Source: Austropuccinia psidii
Lineage: Eukaryota; Basidiomycota; Pucciniomycetes; Pucciniales; Sphaerophragmiaceae
Direction of reading: 5' to 3'
DNA: 64,000 nt
Assembly (NCBI GenBank): GCA_023105745.1
Contig: JALGQZ010000003.1
Coordinates: forward strand, 76,048,696 to 76,112,695
The notes under the pieces: model-generated
The model's database searches: none
The model's input: the letters and a program-made list of their open reading frames with translations, nothing else
Told to the model about the DNA's origin: nothing
In this document: positions 43,968-57,420 of the stretch, in pieces
Layout: the number at the start of each line of letters is the position of its first letter
How positions within the stretch are numbered: position 1 is the first letter of the stretch
Program-made: the position numbers and the translations under genes

Positions 43968-45993
43968 TGTAAGGTTTGACTATGAAACAATAAGTAAAAA
44001 TTACTAATTTATTACTTATTGTACTCTGAATGTCCTTATAATTGAAATAAATAAGATTAAAATAATAATAATAATAAAGAAATGTTATTATTATGGAGTA
44101 AAAATATTATATTATTAAATAAATATAATAATATAATTAATATTATCTGGATTTATAATATTATAAATAATATATTAATATAAAATAATTAATATATTAT
44201 AAAGCTCTTTATTATTGTTACCAACAAATAATAAAGGCATAAAAAATTGTTTTTTATTAATAAAAAACAATTAATAACAATAATATTACTAATATTAAAG
44301 TTATGAATTAATATAAATACTATTTATATTAATTAAAGAATTATTAAGAGAGTAATAATAGAGAAATTATTATAATAAGAGAAAATAACCTACTTTTAAC
44401 ACTTAATATAATAATTTTGAAGTATTTTACGCCAAAAAATATAAATACAACCTTTTCAAATTGTATTTACAATAAAAATAAAGAAAATTACAAATTATTC
44501 TGGATTTTTACGTGGAAATGAGTTATTAGAGAGATTTTTTAACCCAAAAAATTAAATAGATGATTTAATCACGTTAAAATAGATGATTATAGCAAGGTGG
44601 TCTTTGGTCTTTAATAATATAATAGTTTTATATATAAAGAATAAAGAAATTACCTTTGATTTAATTGATTTAATGTTTTTGATGCGTCTGAGGGGAAAAT
44701 AGAGTAAAAAGAGCTCTATTTATAGTAAATACCTCCCTCCTAGAGTCCAACAGGCTTCTAGTGGACGTTTACTGATCCGATCCACTGGAATTGATCAATA
44801 TTCTAAGGTTTGAGGGTGATTACATCATGATCAAACCATATTACATCATTATTACACCATTATTTAGAGTTATCACTATAACTCTAAGTTTGATGACATC
44901 AGAGGCTTGGCAGAACCCCAAATTTCATGGATTTTATTAGTTTTAATCATAAACTAATAGTATTCACCAATTGTATCACTCTTAAGACTGTTAAACTTAA
45001 TTTAAGGTTACAGTATATGATCATAACAGCTCAATTTAAGCTCAAACTTTGATCCTCAATAACTTTTAAGGTTTTCACGCTACAGCAATTCAGAGAGTGA
45101 ATTCTGATAGCCTGACATAACCTTATTATTCTGCCAAGAGCTTTTCATTAAATCATCAAAACTCTAATTTTGATGATTTTTCTTGTAACTCATCTTTTCT
45201 GTCGAAATTCAATATTTTAAACTTCAAACCTTGATTTCAGGGGGTTATACCCTGAATTTAATAATAAGGATTACGTCATTCTTCTCCAATAAGCTAGTAG
45301 AATCCAACTGTATACTTTTTTTTAAGTTTGGACTACTTTCACAACAAAGTGGTCAACAGCTCTGTTGATTTTTATCAATATTTCCTCATAAGTCTTAACC
45401 TTGTTTATAATTTGCAAAATAAAGTTCATATCTGTGCTCTTACAGTAATTACGTGGTAACTTTATTTTTGGTTCATCATTCTAGCATGTATAGTTTAGAA
45501 GATATTAGCTATGATCCCTGAATATATGTGTTGACCAAAAAAGTGCATATATTCAGGATAATTCCTTAAGTATTGATTTTGGGAATTAGCTTATTAATTC
45601 TTTTATATGTGGAATTTTGTGGGGAATCCACTGTTACAATTTATTTCACATGTTGTTTCATTAGTTTCTGAGATAAATAAGGTTTTATGGTTTTTATAAG
45701 GTATTATACCTTATAATTCCTTAAATATTGACTTTACAGATATGCCATAAAAAGGGTATATGTGTATTTTTCCATGGGGAATCCAATGGTATAATTTGTT
45801 TTACATGTTGATTCATTGGTTTTTAAGTTAAACCAATTTTAGTACCAATTTATGGTATTTTTTGTATATTTGAGTAATTCTTTTTAATGTATAATTATTC
45901 TAATTAATTTTAATATAATTATATTAAAGGTATAATTATTATGAGTCTTTTTGTGACCTTATTGGGTATGTGGTCATATCTCAAAGGCTCACA
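43968..45993 (-). repeat. Solo LTR, family F5, inside E4 Gag
   Basis: 2026 bp, on the plus strand from TGTAAGGTTTGACTATG to CTCAAAGGCTCACA, flanked by the duplication ACATC (43963-43967 and 45994-45998). Same family as the E5 LTRs, opposite in orientation to E4. Insert plus duplicate is a multiple of three, so Gag keeps its frame number on both sides. Confidence 0.94.
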
Positions 45994-46892
45994 ACATCAA
46001 TGCAATGGAAGATATCATTACTAGAACAAGAATTGATAAAACTTGGACTAAAATCCCTAGGGACTCCAAAATGGTCCCAACAATTTTCAGAGAGGATAGA
46101 AAACCTGAAAGCCCTGGCTTGAAGTGTCATAAATGTGGAATCACTTCACATTTATCCAACACTTGCACCAAGAAGACAAAAATCAATGAAGGTCAAGTCA
46201 TTGAAGAAGTTCAGTGCACTGAAGAAAAAGAAGAATTTGAACTAGATTCTGCAGTCTCTGAGGATACACCAGTAGAGGACTATCCCATTGAAAGCCATAC
46301 AGCTTTCTTTGAGGTCACAGAAGTCCATACCCACTTGCCACAGTACAGTGAGGACTGTCATAACCTGATCAATATCCAAGATTCCAGAATGTGTAAGACC
46401 AAACCTGCTAGAGGTAAAGGGTACACTGCTAAAGAATCTTGTATCACATCAGTTCTGATGAATGATATTGAAGCCAAAGTGAATTTGGATACAGAGGCAT
46501 TTTATACTTGTGTAGGCAAAGATTATCTTCAAGCCATACTCCCTGGATGGAAGAATCATCTATTACCAATAGAGGGTGTAAAATTTAGTAGTGCCAGTGA
46601 TAATATGTACCCTTTGGGTATATTAGACACTAATTTTGTATTTCCACACCCAGCAGGAAGTATTAGAATGAAGACTGAGATCGTAGTAATCGAAAATTGC
46701 ACATCTCAGCACATTATTCTTGGAAATGATTACTTGAAAATTCATGGTATCAACATCAATAACCATAAGGATATATATTTTACAATTGGAGAAAACAAGA
46801 GAAAAAAATTTGCTTTTTCCAATATGCCAAAAAAGGTATCACTGGTATCTTCTAAAAAAGATACTTATGAGGAAGAATTTGTGACCAATTAA
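45994..46892 (+). pseudogene. E4 Gag C-terminus with zinc knuckle, and protease
   Basis: The 295-codon open stretch resumes Gag directly after the solo LTR (NAMEDIITRTRIDKTW). It has an intact knuckle CHKCGITSHLSNTC, an acidic linker, then the protease: GKGYTAKESCITSVLMN, NLDTEAFYTCVGKDYL and HIILGNDYLKIHG. The active-site loop reads DTEA: the Gly of DTGA is replaced by Glu, which should abolish activity. Continuous Gag-protease reading supports a single polyprotein. Confidence 0.88.
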
Positions 46893-46931
46893 CTTGTTGA
46901 AGCACAAATTAATCCATCATTATCACCAAAG

Positions 46932-47696
46932 ATGAGGCATGAACTTATTGATGTGTTATACCATTATAATAATGCATTTTCCTCTGATAATGAATCACTA
47001 GGTGCTATAAAAGGACTTGAAGTTGATATTACTCTTAATATTGACAGACCATATCCTCCAGTACTTAGGAGACCAGCTTATCCAGCCAGTCCCAGAGATA
47101 GAAAAGCCTTGGAAAAACATATCCAAGAGTTGATCCAACTTGGTGTACTAAGGAAAGTATGCCATAATGAGGAAGTTGAAGTGACAACACCTGTCATTAT
47201 TGCTTGGCATAATGATAAATCAAGGATGTTTGGAGATTTTAGAGCATTGAATACCTACACAGTTCCAGATAGGTATCCAATCCCTAGAATTCAAGAAACA
47301 TTGACTCAATTGTCTAAAGCGAAGTATATAATCTCAATGGATGCATTGAAAGGCTTTCACCAAAGTTTTTTGACGCCTAAAGCTGAGAAATTCCTTAGAA
47401 TTATCACTCACTGTGGTTTTTATGAGTATCTTAGAGTGCCATTTGGTATTAAAAATGCACCATCTAATTATCAAAGAATGATGAATACCATCTTCCCCAC
47501 AGAATTATCTTAACTATGGCTTATCATTTATATTGATGATATTATTGTATGTTCTGATTCATGGTCTTTGCACCATGAAACACTTGCAAGAGTACTTCAC
47601 AAAGTTGCAAAAGTGAATATGAAGATTTAACTCAAGAAATGAAATTTTTGTTTTGAACAGCTCAAAGCATTAGGACATATTGTTTCTGCTTTAAGC
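46932..47696 (+). pseudogene. E4 reverse transcriptase (few stops)
   Basis: 193 open codons: LNIDRPYPPVLRRPAYPASP, KSRMFGDFRALNTY, YPIPRIQETLTQLSK, MDALKGFHQSF with the first catalytic Asp, and RVPFGIKNAPSNYQRMM. A TAA at 47511 follows. In the same frame LIIYIDDIIV encodes the YIDD box at 47529-47540. Two further stops lie before 47697. Catalytic Asp residues are all present. Confidence 0.9.
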
Positions 47697-48437
47697 TTGG
47701 GTATCGACAAAAATGAAGTGGCAGCAGTGTTACTTAAGCCAATACCCCAGAATAAGAAAGAAATGATGTCTTTTCTAGGATTTGCCACTTATTATAGGCA
47801 ACACTTGAAAGACTTTGTAATTATAGCCAAGTCACTCTACAGAATCTTTGATCAACAAACAGTATTTGAGATGATGCAAGAGAGAATTAAAGCTTATGAG
47901 AAGATAAGGAAAGCTCTTACAGAAGAACCTTTACTCCTCATGCCTGACTGGGATATACCTTTTAAATTGTACATTGATGCATGTGGAGATGGATCAGGGG
48001 AAGCCTTACATCAAGTCCAAATTATTGATGACAAACCTACAGAAGGACCCATTTGCTACATCTCAAGGCAAATCAAACTAACAGAAGCCAGATATGGTGC
48101 AAGCCAAATGGAGTGCTTATTTTCGGTATGGGTACTTGAGAAATTACACTATTACCTTGATGGCAATGTTTTTGAAGTGATAACTGACTGTAATGCGGTG
48201 AAATCACTTCTTAACATGAAAAATCCCAACAGACATATGTTGAGATGGGAAATAGCCATTCAAGAATATAGAGGGAACATGACTATAGTTCATAAAGCAG
48301 GAAAAATTCATAAGAATGCTGATGGACTTAGCAGGTGGGCATTAGCCAATATCCCTGATACTCCAGCTTATGTACCTTTGGAAGCAGAACCACAAATTCC
48401 AATTGAGGCAATTAACATAACTGATATTGGGACTTAA
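47697..48437 (+). pseudogene. E4 RT connection and RNase H
   Basis: A 246-codon uninterrupted stretch: [36 protein letters not shown], then RNase H with [16 protein letters not shown] (catalytic Asp), [51 protein letters not shown] and [12 protein letters not shown]. All expected acidic residues appear present, making this the best preserved RNase H of the window. It follows RT in the same frame. Confidence 0.9.
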
Positions 48438-48698
48438 TCTTTTGAAGAAGTCAGAGAATCTTATAAGGAATACAAGAATTGCCATATATTGACTTCCGCA
48501 TTAGATAAAGACTGCAAAGATACATCTTTAGTCAATGCACTGGATGAATTTTGCAAGAATGCCTATTGTGAAGGAAGATTTCACTTGTTTGGTGGGATTA
48601 TTTACCACAGAACCAAGCATTCTTGTGTAATGACATTGTGTAGCAAATTGCTTATCAATACCATTCTTCATGAATTCCACGCTAGCATCTACTCTGGA
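48438..48698 (+). pseudogene. E4 integrase N-terminus, first part of zinc domain
   Basis: Open from 48489: KDCKDTSLVNALDEFCK, FHLFGGIIYHRTKHSCVM and INTILHEFHASIYSG, the HX3-5H half of the HHCC zinc finger (HASIYSG|H). The F3 solo LTR is inserted right before the second His. A stop at 48435 precedes it. Confidence 0.82.
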
Positions 48699-50518
48699 AG
48701 TGAGCCTTAGAGGTATTTTCATATACCCAAAAGACCACAAATGATAAATTAAGATACAAATATAAGTAAAATAAATTTATTTATATTATAAGAATAAAAG
48801 TTAAACTATAAATACATATTTATATTTAAAAATCAAAATTTAGTTATAATTTGAAAATTGCCATAAAATTTAAAATTATGAAAATACATTTTTACTTGAA
48901 ACAATTAAGTAAAAATGAATTTTTGATGAAAATTATGAAAGTAAAATAATTTTGGTAAAAAGTTATATAAAATATACTATAACTTTTTATCCAATAAATA
49001 AACATAATAAAATTATCACACCATTGTATTGCTCATAAAAAATAAAGTGGGGTCACTTCGGGATGAAATTTCTGTAACTCAACTCTGAATAATCTTAAAT
49101 TAAGTTTTTAGTATTTTTTGTACAAAAGTATGAAAATCCTCAAAACCTTAATTTAATTCACACCACATGTGGTGTTAACCATCAATTTTTGTTTTACAAT
49201 TGAGGTGCTGTGTTTAGTTTAGAAGCCATGAGGAATTGAAGTATTTTCAATTGTAATGTCAAAATGTGCATGTATATTACATAAGTAAACTTTAATTTGC
49301 ATATGAGGTATCAATTATTACAGGTGTGTAATTAAAAACTCAATTTAATTACATATTTAAATTATAATTGTATTACATGATGAGGAATTAAAGAAAAAAT
49401 AAATTGGAAAGATTAATTCTGGGGGGGAAAGACACTCTAGCTCTAAGGGGGAGCTAGACCCCCAAAGTCCTTTCTGACAGGTGTGAGATGTCAAAATCCA
49501 CGCAAAGGTTCATCACTTTTGGCCTGGAATTGAGTCACAGGGTCTGTGACTCAATTGATGATGAGGGTTTGATACCAACCAGGGTAGTTTTAACTGCTGC
49601 CAAGAGGGTAAAGCTACCCTTAATTTAAAATAATGTTAGTAAAAACAGTTTTAACTGGTTTCTATGCCTATTACACACATTCTGACGTGTTTTTAAGGCT
49701 CTAGACCAGGTATTGCTATAGTAATGGCTGATTTAAGGGTCTAAAATTGCTAAAAATAGCAAAAAATGGCTTAAACCAGCCCTTTTTGGGCTATACCAGG
49801 GTTCAATGATTCCATAATTGGCTTTTATGTTGTCAGATCGTTTTTCACGACTGAAAAAAGTAAATTTTACTTTTGCAGTAAGAAAATTGATCGCTGTGAA
49901 AGCATGTCTTCTTTCCCCCACTTTTCTCTTCATGTTAGAATCTTTTTCTTTTATAATTAGTTTAAAACCTGTTAAACCAATCAATGAAAGATTACAACCA
50001 CCCTTTTTTAAACATTTTGAACCTTTTAAACATGCGAAAAATCATTATAATCATTTGTTTGTAACTCTTATAATCAATTTTACCCCTGAACCAACCCAAA
50101 AGTGAATTAAAGCATCTTTCATCACTGTTAACTTTGTCACTTTGTTTCCAAATTCACTCTGTTCACTTTTGGGTGTGTTTTCTCTTTAAATATCTTTTGT
50201 AAAGACTTTTTTATTTAATTAATTGCTTGCAGTTCTTTGCTCAACTAATTCCAATTGAAATTGCTCTTGAAGAAATTTCTTTTGTAGCCTTAAATATCTC
50301 TTGTAGAGTATTTTGGATAAATATTTATTGTTGGTAAAACAATAAATTTTGATTATATTGTTGTTTTATACTTACAAATTCAAAAACAATAAATTTGTCA
50401 TGTTTTCTCTTTGAAAATACTATTTATCACTATTTTTAAATAATTTTACCTTATACAAATTTTGAGGACAGGAAAAGTACTTCATATTTTTATCAAAGTT
50501 TCATATCCACACCTTACA
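48699..50518 (+). repeat. Solo LTR, family F3, inside E4 integrase
   Basis: 1820 bp, starting AGTGAGCCTTAGAGG (first T mutated to A) and ending ACACCTTACA, flanked by CTGGA (48694-48698 and 50519-50523). Same family as the E3 5' LTR and the LTRs of E6. It contains the intact G-loop hairpin at 49436-49458. Confidence 0.94.
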
Positions 50519-51224
50519 CTGGACACCTGTCAGAGGACAGAACACTTGAAAAAGTGAGAACTGTGCATGGTGGCCATCTTGGAGGAAAAAGAACATTGAA
50601 TATTGCCATACCTGGGACAGATGCCAAAAAGCAAACAGGAGTACAGGCAAGCAATTTGGACTTATGATCCATATTCAAGAACCAAAATCACCTTGGGAAG
50701 TTGCTCACATGGATTGGTTCACAGCACTTCCTCCAAGTGGTGACAGAAGCTATAATTTGTGTTTAATCAATGTGGACAGATATAGCAAGACTCCCACAAT
50801 CTTACAGTGTCATAAAGATGACACAGCTATGGATACAGCTCTTCTTCTATGGAGTAGAGTTATTTCTCATACAGGATTATTCAATAAGAACATAAGTGAC
50901 AGAGATCCCAAATTCACATCTGCACTTTGGACCAATCTTCATAGATTGTTTGGGACTAAGTTATCATTCTCTACAGCATATCACCCTCAAACAGATGGGC
51001 TAGCAGAGAGGATGATTCAAACTTTAGAAGACATGATCAGGAGATTTTGTGCTTATGGATTAGAATTCTAAGACTCAGATGCCTTTACCCATGACTGTTG
51101 CACTCTTATACCTGAATTAGAGCTGGCATATAGGACATCAGTCCATTCTTCCACAGGTCAAACTCCTGCTCTGTTAGAGAAAGGATGGAATCCAAGAATC
51201 CCAGCAGATACACTGAGCAAAGAC
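50519..51224 (+). pseudogene. E4 integrase, rest of zinc domain and DDE core
   Basis: After the solo LTR the frame resumes as HLSEDRTLEKVRT, then a one-base indel near 50565 shifts the CX2C half, which reads EYCHTWDRC with the second zinc Cys lost. The core (50664-51068) has [22 protein letters not shown] and [14 protein letters not shown], so D, D and E are all present. A single TAA at 51069 interrupts EF*DSDAF where relatives have Lys. Confidence 0.87.
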
Positions 51225-51788
51225 TTGATTGACATTCATCCTACAGCTTCCAGATTCAAAGTAATGCTTGATAAAGTAAAACCTCATGCCAAAAAAAGTT
51301 TTAATGATGCTTTTGAGCATTCTCAACAGAAGTGGGACAACAGTCACAAAGCTACAGACTTCAAAGTAGGGGACTTAGTTCTAGTTTCAACCTTGAATTT
51401 TAATGATCTCAAAGGCCCAAAGAAACTTAAAGATCCTTATGTAGGACCTTTTGTTATTGTTGCCTTACCTGTAACCAATGCAGTTCAAGTGGAATTAAGT
51501 GGTGAATTAGAAAATAAACACCCCACCTTTCCAGTCAGCCTGGTAAAACCTTATCAATCAACTGACAAATAACTGTTTACTTTAAGGAACCCAACCCCTT
51601 TGACTGTACCACCAGTGGAACAGGATGAAGACAAAAAGATAAAGAAAGTAATTCAAGAAAGGAGACTTAGGGGTAAAAATCAAAGAGAATATCTAGTCAG
51701 ATATAGGAATCCAGTACATGAGGAGAAATGGCTGGCACAATCAGAAATACCTGACTCAGATAAACTCCCAAAAAGATTTAGAAATTAA
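51225..51788 (+). pseudogene. E4 integrase C-terminal domain and chromodomain-like tail
   Basis: In the same frame as the core: KVGDLVLVSTLNFNDLKGPK, DPYVGPFVIVAL (GPF motif), HPTFPVSLVKPYQ, one stop at 51570, then a basic linker and QREYLVRYRNPVHEEKWL ... IPDSDKLPKRFRN ending at TAA 51786-51788. The last part has the aromatic spacing of a chromodomain; it is short and may be a chromo-shadow-like variant. Confidence 0.85.
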
Positions 51789-51933
51789 AGAAGGCCACAA
51801 GCCTGAATATGTTTTCTAAATGTGCTTTTAATTACTTGATCTTAGTAATGAAAAGAGGTTGGACAGTGGAAATTAACCCCCTTTGAGGTCTTTTTCCTCT
51901 TTGTACCATTGATAATATTGTAGTACAATTTCA

Positions 51934-51951
51934 TTTTTTGGTGGAAGGGAA
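51934..51951 (+). promoter_or_regulatory. Polypurine tract of E4
   Basis: TTTTTTGGTGGAAGGGAA ends directly at the 3' LTR, the plus-strand priming site. Confidence 0.78.
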
Positions 51952-52604
51952 TGTGAGCCTTGAGGTATATTTTACATACCAAAATAGGCCACAATTATCT
52001 TAAATATAAATTCTGAACTATGCATAACCCATAAGTCATGCATATATTCAAAATTCATCATTTTTGATTTCAGAAAAGATGAATAAATTTTTATTGAGTA
52101 AGTACATCCATGGATTTAGGGCCAGATTTGGATTCTACACAAAAATCCACCTAAGGTAGCTCCATAGAGTAAATAAGCTCAAATCAGCCCTTTGAGGTGG
52201 TGATATGGAAATTACTTCAATACCAAATAAAAGATCCATGAAAGGTTTTTGTTTTTTTCTATTTCACGCCAAAATAATGGGAATGTGAGAGATCCCATGT
52301 TACATACACACTAAGAATAGTGTTATGCATGTTTTGAGCATTTAATATTATGGTATTCTTACATGCCCTTTTGGTACACCCATAGTGGATATCTCACTTG
52401 AAGCGTAAAATTCTATTTTGACGTAAAAAATAAGCAAGGGGGACAAAAGACATCAAAGAGAGCCAGGTTACCCAACTTCTGAGGCCTCTGAGGCATGGAC
52501 AGCTCCAAAGCTTGGATACATGGCTGACCTTTGCCCAACTAGTAAACTAAAACCTTTTGGCAACTTGGTTAACATGTTACAAGTACAGTAAATTACAAGA
52601 AAAT

Positions 52605-52768
52605 TGTAAGGTTTGTCTATGAAACTCTTGATAATAGTAGCAAAATCAAGAGTAATATGACTGTCCTCAATAGAAATATATAATAGCATAAAATATTATA
52701 ACCTCAAATATAAATATAATTCTTAAAAATAATTATATAAAAAAATAAATTTAATTATTATTATAAAA

Positions 52769-52799
<31 letters not shown>

Positions 52800-54794
52800 T
52801 ATAATAAATTCTAATTCTTCTATTATTGTTATAGTCACTGACAGTTATAACAATAAGACTTGTAAAGTTCCTAATGAGACAATTACACGTGGAAATATGA
52901 ATATTAACCACTTATAAATAATATAAATATTATTTATAAAAGAATTATAACACACACTGTGCAGAAATAATTCTTATAGAATAAAATTCTATATAAAAAA
53001 ACTAATACTAGATAAAAAAATATAGAACTTTAGAGAAAACTTACTTATAATATCTATTTAATACAACAAGTTAAACAACAACAGTTATTATATTGAATAA
53101 TGATTATAAGTTAAAAACACGCCTAAAATCAATAATTTTAAAGATAAAACAACTTTTTATGATAAAATTTAAGATTAAAGAGTTTTTAAGAGGAATTTGT
53201 GGATTTTAAAAGATATTTAAGATGATAATTTCATAATATAAAATATATTATTGATGATTACAACAATAATCTGAATTCTATGACTTCAATTCTTTAATTT
53301 ACAATTAATAAAGAATAAAATAACTTAAGAATTACTTTAATAATAAGATTTTATAAATAATAAAACTTTACCTGTTTAAATGTCTAATATGATTGGATTG
53401 ATAATTATTGATGGACAAAAACAGTGATGAAAAGACTCTTTTTATGTCTTCAGAGCAGCTCTCATGATTCATAATGAATATAGAGGGCGTGCTCAGGTCA
53501 AAACTGAAAAACCATACTTAAAAACAAAGTTCCTAACTTAAGGCAACTTGTTTTTAATTCCAATTTAAAGTTACCAGTGTTATTCTTAACTCCATGTAAC
53601 TTTAATCCTCATTTGAACTAATTATTTTAAGTTTTTAATATAAATAAACTTATTTATGTTAAAGTTCATCACATGAAAAACTTAAATATAGAGTTTCACG
53701 CAGAAATCTCTTAAACTCAGTTTTGAATTAATTTTTAAAGAAATCATAATTTTCTTTGAGCTTAATTAAAAGAGTAAATCTCCAGGCTAATTACCCAGAA
53801 ATTTTCTTTATAAAAGATACTTAAAATTTAATTTATATATAGATAATATTAAATTCTAAGCTGTGTGAAATTTTCAAGCAAATCCATTAAGATTTGGATT
53901 TTTAATGAATTTTTGAAGTTATTACTATTTTTCCACGTAAAATAGCAATGCACACCAAACCTTAGCTTTTGATAAGGTTTTGATGCTTGTAACTTTAAAG
54001 TTTTAAGCTTATTTAAGGTTTTTAAGCCTGATTAAGCTTTGACAGTTCTTAAAACCTTGATTTCAAGCCTGCATATTGGGATTTACCCTTTGGCAGCTTG
54101 AAATTCCTGCCCAAATTGGGATAAAACCAGTTTAAACCTTAAGGTTGGATCAAAGTCTAATCTTAAAGTTTAAATAAGGTTGAAAATCCTCCAATACAGG
54201 TGGACAACCTTAATTGAATCATTGCAGATCCAAAAAGCTGGGTAACCCAGCTCTATTTGGTCTTTTTCCTTTGTCCCACCTTTTTGCATGGATTTTGCCC
54301 TTTTATTTATTTAAAGCCATACCATGGCTTTAAACCCTTTTAAATTGAGCTCACACAGGATTTACATTCTGTATGGCAAATCCTTAGCCAATTCAGTAAA
54401 TATACACCACACCTCAATTTTAACTAAAATTTTGGTAAGTTTGCATTAACCTTATGCAACTTTAAATTTAAGCTGATTTAAGCTTAAATTTAACAATTTT
54501 AAAAAAATGTTAAAAAAGTTACATTAGTACTGCGAGATTCTTAAATCTTCTAATAACACAAGAAATAAGTTTTTTTGGGTATAACACCTTATGGATGTAC
54601 CCTAGGTTATTTTTGGTGTAGAATCCAAAAATGACATAATATTTATAACTTTGTTTATCCAAAATAAAGTTATACTTATTTTTTGTTATTTTTTATTTTA
54701 ATTTCAACTAAAAAGTCTGTTTAAGACAAAATTAGCTGTTTATAAAATCATTTGTGGCCTTATGGGTATGTTATACATACCTCACAGGCTCACA
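52605..54794 (-). repeat. Solo LTR, family F6, inside the E4 3' LTR
   Basis: 2190 bp; plus strand from TGTAAGGTTTGTCTATG to CACAGGCTCACA, flanked by AAAAT (52600-52604 and 54795-54799). In element orientation it begins TGTGAGCCTGTGAGG. Its U5-side end is shared with the fragment at 26353-26625. No full-length F6 element is in the window. Confidence 0.93.
52771..52799. repeat. ATA/TAA trinucleotide microsatellite
   Basis: About nine to ten uninterrupted units of the triplet within the F6 LTR. A shorter TTA-rich version stands at the matching place of the F6 fragment near 26445-26460. Confidence 0.9.
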
Positions 54795-56053
54795 AAAATA
54801 GCAAATAACCTGCTATTTTGACATGCCAAGGAGGTGAAGAACAACTTAGACTCCTTTAACCATGTAAATTCTTAATGAATTACCATAGATAAACCCCAAG
54901 AGAGTATTTAAAACCCTTTTTGGACTAGTATCTATTGATTTACCTCATAGCAACCAGCCATACACTGCTATTTGCAATTCTACGTAGAATTGAGGTAAAA
55001 ACTTCAAAAATTCATTAAAAATACAATTTTTAATGAATATTTCTGAAAGCTTCAGGACCAATGAAGAACTCTATCATTCATATCAAAAAAAATCAAAAAG
55101 AATTAAGCTTTTATATGTAAAATCAAAGGTTTTACTTACAGTTTATTTTTGATGATTCCACATGAAACACAGAACCTTTAAAAACTTACAGAAAATACAT
55201 TCTGTGATGAAATTTCTAATATAATTGATAAATTTGAGAAATCAATGATTATTTTGTAATAAAAGAAGATTTACAGTTGTTAATCCTTTTATTCTTCACC
55301 ATAATTGGGTTGGTAGTCACGTAAAAGTCTCAATTAACTAATTATGATAATCTTGCATGACAAAAAACAATGCAATCAATAATCCAAAAAGGTTTATTGT
55401 TTTCTAACTCACTGCGTTTTCAGTTTGCTCCATGGAATGTCTCTGTGAGCTGTCTTAGACTTAAAAGGGGCCTCCTCTTGCTGTTTTTTCCATATCATCA
55501 CATTATTATATTATACCTTTATTACCAAACAAGTAATTATTAGTTAAGACTATTTCTTAAGTGTTTTATTCTTTCAGAAATCAATCAGAAAGACATTAAA
55601 TCATAGAAATCAACTATATTTTGTTGTAATACTGTTATAAATCAATTTTGATCCATTAAATCCATAAATCTACATAAAATATCTCTACTATCTTTTAACA
55701 GGTTCATTGGATTACTAGTGAGTAATTTATCTCAATTCTTAATTTTTTTTCTAGTAATACTTTTCTTCAAGAATTATCTTTATAATTATTCTTGTGAAAG
55801 ATAATTATATATTAAAATAAGTTTATTCTTTTCATAAAATAAGTTTTTATTTTTAAATTCTTCTTGTAATTGATTCTTGTAGACAATTACTGCTTACTGT
55901 TAGCATCACTAGTTGTGTATAACACATAATAAAATAATTATATAATTATTTAACTGTGGTTATAATAATTTTTCTTATTATATCTCATAAGAACAGTCAT
56001 AGTACTGTTGATTAACAGTAATATTATCAACAGTTTCATAGACACATCTTACA

Positions 56054-57420
56054 ACATCCCCACTTCTGAAATCCCCTCTGAATTGGATATAAGTTCAATG
56101 AGTGATCACCAGATCAAGGGTGAGGCTCTGGAGCATCTCTGACAGATTATATCTGATACCACAATTCCCTCATCATGGACAAGAGTACCCCACAAAATGG
56201 GTTCCCCCTCTCATGGTAGTTTAAAAGAGGCTGAATGGGCTCTCTTATACGAGGTCTATATTCCATTTTTAATTCTCAGTCATCAGATTTCATTAGATGA
56301 ACACAAATCCGCCAACACACAAAGAAAAATGGGATAATCAGAAGAAACTGTAAATGAACTAACCAAGACTACATTCCATTTTATTAGTTCTATCAACATT
56401 GCCACAAGTTGGACTGCTTCAATGGATGATGAGACTGCATTTGCTGAACAGTGGAAAAAATTCTGCCTTTCCAATCAACACCTGTTCCCAAAACAGAAAA
56501 GTAAACCAAATCATCATTTTGCTTATCATATTCCTGAACTCTTCCAATGTTAGGGCCCAGCACAATTCTCAGCCACATGTGTTTATTAGTGCTTGATTGA
56601 AGTATTTGCAAAGATACCAACAAATAGAAAAATATGTACGTCAATTAATAAGATCAATATATTCACATTGATTAAACACATGAACTGAATAAGACTAACT
56701 TCTTGCAGCTCTGAATAGATGATTTAGATAAAACCTTACTTCAACATATCTGTCAATGTCCCAACCTTCCTGTTCTCCTGAACTCCCCATCAGTCCCATG
56801 TGCAATAAAATAACTTTTCAAATCACAGCTGCCTGCCCAATTCAATCACCAAAAATATAACAAGCCATACCGCGATGACCAACAAAACATGATTGCCTGG
56901 TTGAGTACTTACAGAATCTTCATTCCACAAGGGAAATAGTTAAATGGATCAGCTTAGACACTACTGTAAAATCCACAAGTCATCCCACTTCAAGGACTGT
57001 CTCACCTTGGTATCTTCCAGTTTCAAACATGAATATTGGGAACAATATATTTTCAACTGAAAACAAAAATTTCAGCAAAAGTGTGATATGTTTTCTGAGG
57101 GGCAATTCACAATGTTTTGGTGTTATTAATAGCATTTTTAAATTCTCTGAGCCATCTTGCATGCTGAACAATAACTTTCTAATATTAAAAACTTTGAAAA
57201 TTGATGTGAATTTCTTACGTGATTGGCCGCATCTCAATATTTATAAATCTGTTGGTTTTGATGATGGACACTTGATTGAATCTGAAGAAAAAATAGAAGG
57301 TAGCTGTGGACTGTATGATAACAAAGTTATGTCATGTGGACTGCTTGTAATAATAAAACTGTTATTTCATGCTATTCAGTCTACAAAAATGCAAATCTCT
57401 CAGATTCATTAGCAATTTTG
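56054..57420 (+). pseudogene. Plavaka transposase, C-terminal part
   Basis: After removal of E4 the frame continues ADYI|PTSEIPSELDISSM and stops at TGA 56140-56142, then goes on in pieces: IPSSWTRVPHKMGSPSHGSL, KEAEWALLYEVYIPFLI, KPNHHFAYHIPELFQ, a GPAQFSAT...IEVFAKIPTN segment. These match the region between the second catalytic Asp and the final acidic residue of Plavaka/Tnp2 transposases. The end (57029-57412) holds WPHLNIYKSVG and GSCGLYDNKVMSCGLLVII, shared with copy A. Many stops lie from 56540 to 57030. Confidence 0.8.

Larger units (their letters stand above)
39721..56053 (+). mobile_element. Full-length Ty3/gypsy chromovirus-type retrotransposon E4 with three nested solo LTRs
   Basis: LTRs at 39721-41640 and 51952-56053 (the latter holds a 2190-bp solo LTR), with target duplication ACATC (39716-39720 and 56054-56058). 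Plus-strand order: PBS, Gag, protease, RT, RNase H, integrase, chromodomain-like tail, purine tract. Most gag-pol pieces are in one frame. Nested solo LTRs lie at 43968-45993 (Gag), 48699-50518 (integrase zinc domain) and 52605-54794 (3' LTR). Without them the element is about 10.3 kb. Confidence 0.95.
51952..56053 (+). repeat. 3' LTR of E4 (family F4) carrying a nested solo LTR
   Basis: Starts TGTGAGCCTTGAGG, is interrupted at 52605-54794, resumes at 54795 and ends ACACATCTTACA at 56053, directly followed by the target duplication ACATC. It aligns with 39721-41640. Confidence 0.94.
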
